A stretch of 62,072 bases of DNA from Sphaerosporella brunnea (taxonomy: Eukaryota > Ascomycota > Pezizomycetes > Pezizales > Pyronemataceae), in the NCBI GenBank assembly GCA_008704415.1, contig VXIS01000290.1:1-62072 (forward strand), read 5' to 3'. The notes below the pieces were generated by a model that worked only from the letters and a program-made list of their open reading frames with translations, had not been told where the DNA came from and ran no database searches. This document shows, piece after piece, positions 21,601 to 29,235 of this stretch. Every line of letters begins with the position of its first letter. The stretch's first letter is position 1. A program made the position numbers and the translations under genes.

Positions 21601-23514
21601 TACAGGACCTCGTACGGCGATCGTGTGTGCTTACCCAAAGATATGATTACGGAATGCATGAAGACCGCGCATGATCTGATGGGCCACTTCGGAATAGACA
21701 AAACGTACGATCGTATAACGGCCACATATTACCGCCCCAGGCTATCCACCACGGTATCCGACTATATCAAGCACTGCGGAGAATGTGTGAAGAATAAGAC
21801 TTCACGCAGCCGACCTTTCGGATCGCTGCTATCGATCGATCCTCCATACACACGGATTCCGAAGGCCTTCGAATCGATCAACATGGATCTGATAGTGGGA
21901 CTCCCGAGAAGTGGGGGCTATGACGCGGTACTCACAGTGGTCGACCGATTCACCAAGGCGGTGATATTCGCTCCTACAACCTCGGATTTCACGGCAGCTT
22001 CGCTAGCGGACACGTTCTTCGATCACGTCGTTTCGCGAGGCTTCCTCCCAGTGAAGATAGTCACAGATCAAGACCCAAGGATAATTCAATCTTTCTGGAA
22101 GTCTCTCGCACACAGGCTGGGGTTTGATCATCGCATAACGGCTGCCTACCATGCACAAGTCGACGGCGCTGCGGAACGGGCGAATCAAACGCTGGAAGTC
22201 GCCTTGCGGGCTTATGTGAACCAACGCCAAAACAACTGGCACCGTTATCTCGGCCTCATACAGCTCGCCTACAACACGGCTAAGCATCCTGGCACTGGGT
22301 TCAGTCCTAACGAACTCCTTTATGCCAACCCCATGGAGCCTCTGGATCGACTCCTACACCCCGCGCCACCGTCTGCGGAGAATGAGGACGAGCGGAACGA
22401 CGACGCTGAGGCTTTTCTCGATGGCATATCGGCACGGTTACAAGATGCACAACAGGCTATTGTGAAGGCGCTGTCAGCACAGAAGGCATACTACGACCGA
22501 CGCTACTCGGAGCTCCCTAACATCGCCGTTGGGGACTTCGTTTCGATTCGCCTGGATCGACACCCAGTATCGATCGTTAAGCGCAACAAGCTGAGTCAGC
22601 AGAAACTTCCACCTTTCCGAGTTGTCAAGGTGCGATCGGATGGAAGAGCCGTTGAGCTGGAGATTCCTTCAAACCTAAACATACATCCCGTCGTCAGCGT
22701 GCAACATATCGAAATAGCCCAGGACCCAGCGAAGGACCCATTCGGCCGCAACACATCGACTTCACCCTTACAAATAGTGGATTCCCGGATTTCAACCAGG
22801 TATCCCGGTAAACCAGAATATCTACTGCGCCGAGGAGATGCGCGGAACTCTGACGCATGGACATTGACACCTCCGGCAGAGTTGATAGAGGACTTCGAGG
22901 AACGTAACGCCCTCTTCGATGCAATTCAAGCTCCGTATACGATAATTGACGACCGATCGACTCGTCATGGAACACGATACAAGGTGTCTCTGGGGGACAA
23001 TAGAAATCCCAGGTGGATCATGGAGGACGCAATCGATAAAAACGCCCTCAAAGTCTATAAGGAATCGCCACAGGCTCATGTCACGACATCTACAGGCCGC
23101 GACGGAGTGGATGACCCTTTCGAAAGTAGGATTCCACGCCCTGGGGAAAAGCTTGAGCGTCCGATCCTCTATATAGCTCGTCAAACCACCGGTGGAGAGC
23201 CTTCGTACGAATCGACAGAACGAGAGATCGCCTGTCTCTATTGGGCAGTTAACAAACTGTCCCTTTACCTTGAAGGAAATACGTTCACTGTATTCACGGA
23301 TCACGAGTGCACGCGGGACGTCCTTCAGGCGGCACCCAATGTCAAGATGTCCAAGAGACTGGACAAGTATCGAATGCTACTACAACCATATCTGGATGAT
23401 ATGGACGTCGTTTACCGCCCAGGCAGACTTATGCATATGGTCGACCCCTTGTCGAGAGCTCGGTATGTAACCGCACCGGAGCGCGGTGATCCTTCGAAAA
23501 CGGGGGGAGGATGA
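18685..23514 (+). CDS. Pol polyprotein: PR-RT-[RNase H part 1]-IN-GPF-chromo-like-[RNase H part 2]
   Basis: 1609 residues from the ATG; the frame is open upstream to 18553, so a frameshift product would be longer. A retropepsin-like segment spans about residues 180-280 (D187-V-C in place of D-T/S-G, later LLIGLDAI). RT has YIDD at 722-725. YTDAS (D881) and FGAVLTQ follow, but there the RNase H stops. Integrase comes next: H996, H1001, C1031, C1034, then D1068, D1128 and E1164 (35 residues between the last two). A GPF-like module (KLPPFRVVKV) and two chromodomain-like segments (about 1365-1485) follow. At the C-terminus RPILYIARQ, E1514, FTDHE (D1539), VVYRPGR and VDPLSR (D1587) supply the missing RNase H part. 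Confidence 0.93.
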   Translation: MKKEDEVVYTPVAGSRCRDPTSGLARGVTGGSQISPSNYTKTDQTQIKRNFRMRNSILQNPIQLDDLRTTKDDFFAGTSCYAKSNTQGGTSECGAPGGVGGDESFSPVAGSSWGKPPSGLAQGHIRGSPPSPVSKNEGTDPIQIRRLERPRQLSGDGRSYLRCSPLAAKFRLGSASLDGDPVPGLTDVCSNVGLIDEKLLLEYYPDTPIHSTSRKISGIGETHTIGFSVIPLWLECRDDSTNERILIEFDVEVHVLDAFPPGLLIGLDAIRDYNIDIVTSKMQGRIEGLSFPLFSTAAPKFQTVKVFSGKRMVVPGRSTVPIPVTTACKEGIDYIFSPYLTAELSIPAAPQMLRAIIDSQTRFIMYSNHSEHPMRIEKRQVLGDADAVLFGTVESATRHFIQWDDLIQPRKSNHSGPSIGLKAPTTVAMEELLEKEVHDITIFHITGATAHADQHAFEEELRFDASGREMPRKRSLPETTIRLIAAGAERRAPGDLFPENLLEDADVAFPTLPGDTDPSRKTWTLSEELSTEQVLELLNLLEEFAGVFSDGSTIGHVKGIAATINTAAGLPPAARLRPIGPAKREVVEQALRQMFDWDVIERSDSPTASAVVLVWQNNKWRFCVDFRQLNKMTVKDSYPMLRSDYIFSSLAGKRFFSALDAVKGYHQVDIEEKDRHKTAFITHRGLFQFKRMPFGLRNAPAQFQRMMDTILGSLRWEAALCYIDDVLIFSDTWEEHLVHLRRLFTSCRDAGLMFSKDKCRFGFSELKLLGLGLGRYGLFTLQDTVKAITDLAPPQTLGELYQMLGMFGYYRGFIRNYAKIARPLELLKRSTQSGVDYNSKRPITWSDSAQAAFDELKKRLCSAPILAHPKFDGRPFILYTDASAEAFGAVLTQHWTTEDYGHTEVASPMRGAKHTEAEVSNSMRNFLSTTTRDWEASYSSDPAFRSVYKQLQNGESGPATLGYTLQRDGTLHYRTSYGDRVCLPKDMITECMKTAHDLMGHFGIDKTYDRITATYYRPRLSTTVSDYIKHCGECVKNKTSRSRPFGSLLSIDPPYTRIPKAFESINMDLIVGLPRSGGYDAVLTVVDRFTKAVIFAPTTSDFTAASLADTFFDHVVSRGFLPVKIVTDQDPRIIQSFWKSLAHRLGFDHRITAAYHAQVDGAAERANQTLEVALRAYVNQRQNNWHRYLGLIQLAYNTAKHPGTGFSPNELLYANPMEPLDRLLHPAPPSAENEDERNDDAEAFLDGISARLQDAQQAIVKALSAQKAYYDRRYSELPNIAVGDFVSIRLDRHPVSIVKRNKLSQQKLPPFRVVKVRSDGRAVELEIPSNLNIHPVVSVQHIEIAQDPAKDPFGRNTSTSPLQIVDSRISTRYPGKPEYLLRRGDARNSDAWTLTPPAELIEDFEERNALFDAIQAPYTIIDDRSTRHGTRYKVSLGDNRNPRWIMEDAIDKNALKVYKESPQAHVTTSTGRDGVDDPFESRIPRPGEKLERPILYIARQTTGGEPSYESTEREIACLYWAVNKLSLYLEGNTFTVFTDHECTRDVLQAAPNVKMSKRLDKYRMLLQPYLDDMDVVYRPGRLMHMVDPLSRARYVTAPERGDPSKTGGG

Positions 23515-23777
23515 AGCAGGATGGAAGATGCGATGGAGGATGCGGTATGGAGAAAATTGATTGTATTACCCTTGTTTTTCTGTTTTCTGCATCCACGATT
23601 TACGATTCGCCTTGTTTCTTGTCGGTTTGAGATTGCATTTACGATTGGGGGACAGTGTTGCATCTACGTGGAGTGATTGAGAGGAGTTTCAGGATACGAA
23701 CGAGGTTTACTGCTGCTATTCGCTGTTTACTGTTTTTTCTGCTGTCTGTACGCTCGGGAGAGCTCTTTTCGTGGATC

Positions 23778-23785
23778 GGGGGAGA
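23778..23785 (+). other. Polypurine tract (GGGGGAGA)
   Basis: Lies directly against the TG of the 3' LTR, the expected place for plus-strand priming. About 270 nt of non-coding sequence separate it from the pol stop. Confidence 0.7.
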
Positions 23786-23966
23786 TGTCACAACCGGTGA
23801 CTAAGCAGGATTAGGGTTCAGATAGGGACAGGGGTGCTAGATAAAAGTTGCTGGGAGACGGAGAGTTGGACCATCATCTTTACAATTCACTTCTTCTTCT
23901 TTCTCGTCATAGCTTCTTACGCTTTCCGTGACCCCTATCGCCCCTTACGCGACCTAAGGGTTCACA
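23786..23966 (+). repeat. 3' LTR (181 bp)
   Basis: Appears identical to 16015-16195. Followed by the TGGTG target duplication at 23967-23971. Confidence 0.95.
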
Positions 23967-24111
23967 TGGTGGCTCGTGCCTTTGTCTGGGCGGTCGTACT
24001 CCTCCGTAACCGGGGGTTCTTTATTCTTGCGTGACGCTCCTCATCCTGCTCCTGCTCCGCCTTCTCGGCTCCAAACGCCCAAACATCGTCCCTTTCGCTC
24101 AGCCGGGGCAT
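23967..24111 (-). pseudogene. 5' half of the small ORF split by the retrotransposon
   Basis: Begins at ATG 24111 (MPRLSERDDVWAFGAEKAEQ...), charged and protein-like. It is divergent from the ICT1-type gene with only 180 bp between the two starts, an arrangement typical of a shared promoter. In the present sequence the frame runs into the LTR and stops within a few codons. Confidence 0.45.
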
Positions 24112-24291
24112 CGCTGGCAGCGCTTTGTTGGGTTTGTTGTTGTCACGATCGGAGCTGCAGGTACTGTAGTGACGTCGCGGTCGCGCAACCTGATATTTGA
24201 GAAACCCTAAGCCCTGAGACAACTCCGACATTGGTACAAGGCGGCGACAATTGCAAAAACACCACAATACACATACTTCCTCCCCACCACG

Positions 24292-25019
24292 ATGTCGCTT
24301 CTCTTCCGCCTGCGCAGCAGCGGCAGCAGCAGCAGAACGCCCCTCCTCTCGGCGACAACACGCGCATTCGCCGACTGGCGCCACGACATCGCCTCGAAAT
24401 GGAGTTCGCAGGAAGAAATCGAAGAAGCGCGACACTGGGTGGAAACCTTCAAAGTCGACGACATCCCCAAAAAGCACATCGTCATAACCTATTCCGCGTC
24501 ATCCGGGCCGGGTGGGCAAAACGTCAACAAGTAACCTGCCCCGCCCCCCCCCCCCCCTTCACCCCCCCACTCTCTCCTCGGCGGTAGTAAGCTGAACCAC
24601 CCAGCAAAGACTGAGCACAAAGGCCACTCTCCACCTGAGCCTGAAAACCGCGTCTGAGTTCCTCCCCGGATTCGTGGTGAAGAAGGTGCGCGAGAACTCG
24701 CGTCATCTCACAAAAGACGACGAGATCGTGCTGCAGGCGGACGAGAGCAGGAAGCAGAGCGAGAACATGCAGGCTGCATTTCATCGGCTGCATCAGATCC
24801 TCGTGTCGTCAGTGGCGGCGGACGTTCCCGGCGTCACAAGCGCCGAGCAGAAGCAGCGGGTTGCACAACTGTAATGAAAATGACTCCCCCCTCACATGAT
24901 GCAATTAGAGCTAACGTGACCGGAACAGACAAAAGCAGGAAGCCCAGCAACGCCGCAAGTTGAAGTCCATCCAAAAGGATAAGAAACAGTCGCGACGAAG
25001 CAGAGGCGACGACTATTAG
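24292..25019 (+). CDS. Mitochondrial GGQ peptidyl-tRNA hydrolase, ICT1/MRPL58 type
   Basis: Three exons: 24292-24530, 24610-24870 and 24929-25019, 196 residues. Introns of 79 and 58 nt have branch sites GCTGAAC and GCTAACG. The first 25 residues are Arg/Ser/Leu-rich without acids (MSLLFRLRSSGSSSRT), as in a mitochondrial presequence. The RF-1-type domain has ITYSASSGPGGQNVNK, joined by splicing to LSTKATLHL. The GGQ loop hydrolyses peptidyl-tRNA. Helix ESRKQSENMQAAFHRLHQIL follows, then a basic tail (QQRRKLKSIQKDKKQSRRSR) that in ICT1 homologues enters the empty mRNA channel of stalled ribosomes. No codon-recognition domain, so it would rescue stalled mitoribosomes. The yeast relative is the Pth4 type (YOL114C). 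Confidence 0.92.
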
Positions 25020-26609
25020 ATGAATCATAACCATATGCAAGCAACCCCCCCCCCGCGCGGAAACGCCAGTGTGTACATAGCAAAATACTATGTAAGCTAT
25101 ATTTATTTCAATTGATCAAAACCTTCTCACCGCCACCGACTGGCTCTGCACAGCTCTTCGTCAAGTCGGGCTTCTATCGCAGCTTTTTAGGCCTCATAAA
25201 AGCCCGCCGGCTGATCCCATTCATTACCCGTTTTCATGGAAAAGTGAATAAGCGCGAGAAATTAGTCATAGCTGTGGTCGCCCACACCGCAAAACTTAAG
25301 GTTCCAGGGTAGAGGCGCCTCGCGTTAAGTGGCAATAGGGCCTCAAAGTCCGATATACCGAGGCGCCGCGGCGCCGGGCAACAGCCGAGGTGGACACGGC
25401 GACCGGATGCCGACCAGCCACGGGCCCAGGGGTCCGTGAGATCCCTAGGGAGACGGGATGCATACATGCCGTAGCCCCACTGTGCCTAGGAGAACCCGAG
25501 GAGGCAGTACGCCAGTATACCGTGCACCACCGTGAACCAGTATTCTGTGTTTAATCAACCATTGCCGTCCCAAGACAGGCCTAACAGCCATACACAAGAG
25601 TGGAAAATTCGGATTGCTTGTAAGTGGTGAGTTCGATCTTGTTCTTACCGATACTGAATGGTTGCCCACTGTTTTGGGTGTTCTATTCATGAATCATCAC
25701 TCGAAAACCTGGGCATCGAGAAACCACTTTTAGGCTTTTCGTCACCTGGCGGGTAAAGTAAGATTACGGTCGCTCTAATAATTAGGCTTGTAAAGCATCT
25801 CTTTACGGTGGATGGATGGATGGATGGATGGATGCAGACTTTTGTTAATGCTTGGTATGTATGCACACAAAGAATGCGTTATATGATATAGATGGTTGCC
25901 AAACTGGGTATTTGCGGTTCATTTATCAACACTTAGAAGAAGAAGAAATAAGTGGTTCCCTGATTGACAGTGCCCTCGGCGCCCGGCCGCCCTGTCTCCT
26001 CGTATCCTCGACACCCCGCCGTATCGCGCGCATGGCCGCTAGGCCACCACAAGATAACCAAAAGACTAGGCTGGGGCGCCGGGGAATGTCTTGGCGGGAC
26101 GGTGATAGGCAGCTTTTCTGTTGCGGTGCAGGGCCCTGTGACGTCGCGAGATATCCAACCCGACCCGAACGCCGGGGCGATGAGGAGCGCCGAGCACGCC
26201 GAGAAATACAGGAGGGAGGGAACAAGGGAACGACGAGGGTCAGGAGAGGGAGACAGGGGCAGGATAGAGGGCAGCGGGGGGTGAGAATGTTAGGGGAGGG
26301 GACCCGGTTGGGGGAGAGAATGGCGAGGCCAGCAGAGAGAATGCAGGCGATGGGGAACTTGAGGCGGTAGCAATGGACCACGAGGTTGCATGCAACCCGG
26401 AGGCACCAGACGACGGATGAAGCGGTAATTCGCCTGCCTAGTAGGAGAAAGTAGAGACAACGCTCATGGTGAAGCTTTAGTAGGATGAGGATTTGCCTAC
26501 CGTGAGGCCACAGAACGAACCTCCCAGGCTCCCGCCATGCCCGCACTTCACGCCGTTGCAGCATAGTCAGCCGATGCGCTCTCTTAAAACAAGGAGAGCC
26601 TCCAGGCTT
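25020..26609. other. Intergenic, no supported gene
   Basis: Contains a (GGAT)n microsatellite at about 25809-25834 and a GC-rich stretch around 25330-25450. Long overlapping frames on both strands near 25850-26560 look like compositional artefacts, Arg/Pro/Ser-rich and mutually antisense. Confidence 0.5.
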
Positions 26610-26821
26610 TCACAAATAATGGAGCCCACTGCAGTTTTTTGTCCACCGTCCACAGAAGAAAGAAGAACGCCGAGACCAGCTCAGCAGAGCTTCACCCTAA
26701 AGCTCGCACTTCCACCAAGAAGTGCTCCTTCTGTGATGTCGCGCTGTGTAAGAATCACTGTTTTGATCCTGATTATCGAGACGTAGATACAGAGGGGAAA
26801 ATCATTGGTTGTAGGCAGTAA
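26610..26821 (+). pseudogene. Cysteine-cluster fragment, possible transposase C-terminus
   Basis: A short frame reads STVHRRKKNAETS, then TSTKKCSFCDVALCKNHCFD and DPDYRD. The KKCSFCDVALC...C pattern resembles the Cys-rich end of piggyBac-type (DDE_Tnp_1_7) transposases. No catalytic region lies upstream. Too short to be sure; another zinc-finger protein is possible. Confidence 0.3.
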
Positions 26822-27003
26822 ATTAAGAATTGCTCAAACGCGCCGCCCACGCGCCCCACCTGGCGCCTGCGCTTATTTTTTTTCCATGAAATCGGCTGCC
26901 GGACAAGAGCACTATTGCAAAGCTGGGGAGACAGGCAAGCTGCGCGGCGTTCTAGTAGTGATAGTACGCGCAAGATGACAGTCGTACTTGCTTCACTAAA
27001 AAA

Positions 27004-27384
27004 TCACTCGCTTCGTTCACGGCCTGGGCTGGCTATCGATAATACTGAGGATACCTCTCCAACCCTCTCTGCGCTATCCGTTCCGCCTCTTCCTTCTTTC
27101 CCCGCAGTGCCTCTCTCCTCTCCTAGCCGCATCTTCTGGCTTTCTGCGGTTCTGATTGCTTCCTCTCGCAACGGCACGGGGTGTTTCTCCGTTGCAGAAT
27201 AGCTCATGCTTTCAAAGGCGGCGCCTGCATCGCGAAGAGCCTCAGCCTGTTCCGTGACGTGAACGTTAACTTCGTTTGCCATGCGAACATACTCATCGTC
27301 GGTCAAGGCCAGAAGGATCCTAAAGGTTGTTTCGCAAAAGAGGTTTGGTCTCGCCCGGCAGATAAGCCAGAAAACCAGGATCAC
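27004..27384 (-). pseudogene. Unrecognised coding-like fragment
   Basis: Minus-strand frame with TDDEYVRMANEVNVHVTEQA and LRDAGAAFESMSYSATEKH, then a charged Glu/Arg-rich tail. Composition is protein-like in the middle only. Methionines at the first and later positions give no clear start, and no promoter is obvious. I treat it as a fragment of unknown origin. Confidence 0.3.
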
Positions 27385-27597
27385 GTTCTGTCATCAACAG
27401 TAATTTTGGATAAAACGGCAAATCATCACCACCAGAAAAAAAAAAGAGCATCAAAGTGGGGGGGGGGGGTTAACTATAAGCATAAAGGTAATTAAGCATT
27501 CCATCAAAGGATAAAAGGTGGCTTCTCGCCTTCGCTTTTCTTTTTCTTCTCAAGGATAGAGAACATCACGCACACACCATTCATACACACACACACC

Positions 27598-27858
27598 ATG
27601 CGTTTCGCCGCGATTCTCCTCGTCTTCAGCGCCTTTGAGCTCCTTGCGACTGCCGCGCCGGCGCCGATGCCGAAGAACGTCTTCCGCCCCGAAAACATCG
27701 GCATGGGATACCGCGGCCGCAAGACGAGCGGCCCTCGAAGCTTCCCGCCATTCCCCGGACACTTCGGAAAGATCCTCGGGCCAGGTGATGTGCAGAAAGT
27801 CGACGCTGTCGACAAGGTGGACAGGGTGGACGGGGTGGATGGGATGACTACCCCGTAA
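27598..27858 (+). CDS. Small secreted protein (86 aa)
   Basis: ATG in a good context (CACACACCATG) about 85 bp after a GGATAAAAGG box near 27508. Residues 1-20 are a clear signal peptide (MRFAAILLVFSAFELLATAA), with likely cleavage after the Ala-rich end. The mature peptide of about 65 residues is basic and Gly/Pro-rich in the middle (RPENIGMGYRGRK). It ends in a VD repeat (KVDAVDKVDRVDGVDG). It contains no cysteine. Single exon. No known family; small secreted peptides of this size may be effectors or wall proteins, but there is no direct evidence here. Confidence 0.65.
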   Translation: MRFAAILLVFSAFELLATAAPAPMPKNVFRPENIGMGYRGRKTSGPRSFPPFPGHFGKILGPGDVQKVDAVDKVDRVDGVDGMTTP

Positions 27859-28051
27859 AGTCGGGGGAAAACTGCTATGAGTGCACGAATTCGAATTTAG
27901 CGATGGGAGCGTTGTCATTGTGAGCGCGCGGGAGCGGGAGCGGGATATTATAATCATAACAGTTGGCGGTAGAGAAAGCTTGCTAATATTAATGGAATTT
28001 GGTCTGAAGCAGCCCGTGAATGACTACTTGTGATGATACTCCACCGGCCAT

Positions 28052-29235
28052 TAGTTTTTGTTTTTGTTTTAATCATAATGTATTCCGGCCGCTTGCGGCC
28101 ATGACATATGGGTAAGAGAAGACTATGCTACCCCCCGGGATACAAACGTCCCGCTACCGGGGTCTGCGGTCTCTCGAGGGAAAGGAGGAGAAGACAAAGG
28201 GAATCGCAGCTAACCATAAGGATAAAATATATGAGTTTGCACCAAGGAAATTCGCCCTAGTACATGATGCCCTAGCCGGGCCAGCATCCCACTTTAGTCG
28301 CACGAAGGAAATCCAACACCACCTCCGTACACCGGTCATCCGCCAGGAGGTCAGCCACCGAAGTGGAGGGCCACCGGCGCAGCCTGCCACCCTCCTTGGT
28401 CGCTTCCCGCACTGCCTTCCAGAGCAGTTTCTGCTCCGCCTTCCATCGTCGGCAAAACTTGAGCAGATGGTTTGGCGCTTCCACACCACCAACAGAGGTC
28501 GTCCGTGCGCCTGCCGGTTCACAGCAGATATGGTGCCGTCGGAGCCTTATTCAGCCGCAGTTGATAAAAACGGGCGGCGATCCTCTTAGAAGCTGCGGCC
28601 GCGGCCCGGTTCGTCTTGCGACGCCGCTTGTAGTAGCCTTTGGGCGCACAGTGCTTGGCCAGCCAGACGTTGCGGTCCTGTTGCCTGGCCACGGTGTTCG
28701 CCCGGGCGATATGCGCAAGCGACGTGACCGCGATAATCGCCGGCGCGGCGAGAGGTGCCTGGAACTCCGCTGCCTGTTTGGTCCGCCAATCCGCTTCCTC
28801 GTTGCCTAAGACGTGTTTGTGGCCTGGGACCCATCTAAACACGGTGGTCCACCCAGCTTGAAGCAGGTGCTATTCGGCTCGCGACATCCGTGGCAGGAGC
28901 CATTGGCCGGGGCCGGGCGAGGTGTCCTGAAGTCGCTTGAGCGCAGCCTGCGCGTCCACGAAGAGATGAACAGTACCCGACGTTGGTTCGGCGTGGAGCT
29001 GACGGAGGGCCAATTCCAACCCAGCGGCGATCCCAAAGAGCTCCGCGTCGAAGGCCTCCTTGTTGTCCCCGATGAAGGCAGCGGAGTCAATCCACTGTTG
29101 TTCCCGAGCACTGTAGGTCACCGCGGCATAACCGCAGCTGCCATTGTCAAGCCTAGAGCCGTCCGAAAAGATGGCGATGATATTGCTAGTTGGAAACTGC
29201 CGTGCAGCGGCCGTCTGCATGGCTTCCGGTTCCGG
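28052..29235 (-). pseudogene. Second LINE 3' fragment, frameshifted RNase H
   Basis: Minus strand, same family as 12695-14165 but diverged and broken. The first part (FSDGSRLDNGSCGYAAV, DAELFGIAAGLELAL, LFVDAQAALKRL) runs from about 29235 to 28870. A frameshift follows before FRWVPGHKHVLGNEEAD (28842 down), and another before LLKFCRRWKAEQKLLWKAV and LLADDRCTEVVLDFLRATKV. The 3' UTR, hairpin (28087-28100) and ATGATTAAAACAAAAACAAA tail match the first copy. A TAA lies just upstream of the retained part. Non-functional. Confidence 0.8.

Larger units (their letters stand above)
16015..23966 (+). mobile_element. Complete young Ty3/gypsy LTR retrotransposon with rearranged Pol
   Basis: 7952 bp, bounded by two LTRs of 181 bp (16015-16195 and 23786-23966) that look identical. 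They begin TGTCAC and end TTCACA, and are flanked by TGGTG at 16010-16014 and 23967-23971. It has a primer-binding site after the 5' LTR, a purine tract before the 3' LTR, a gag ORF, an in-frame extension with a zinc-knuckle-like motif, and a 1609-codon pol. Identical LTRs mean insertion was recent. The order protease-RT-integrase identifies Ty3/gypsy, and chromodomain-like modules after the integrase suggest a chromovirus-type lineage. It is inserted in a small gene beside the ICT1-type gene. Confidence 0.95.

Noticed and set aside
21690..22290. Second, complete RNase H between RT and integrase in Pol
   Set aside because: Read codon by codon: after FGAVLTQ there is no E or second D motif before the integrase zinc finger.
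25852..26564. 172- and 212-codon frames on opposite strands
   Set aside because: Antisense to each other and Arg/Ser/Pro-rich; no recognisable motif.
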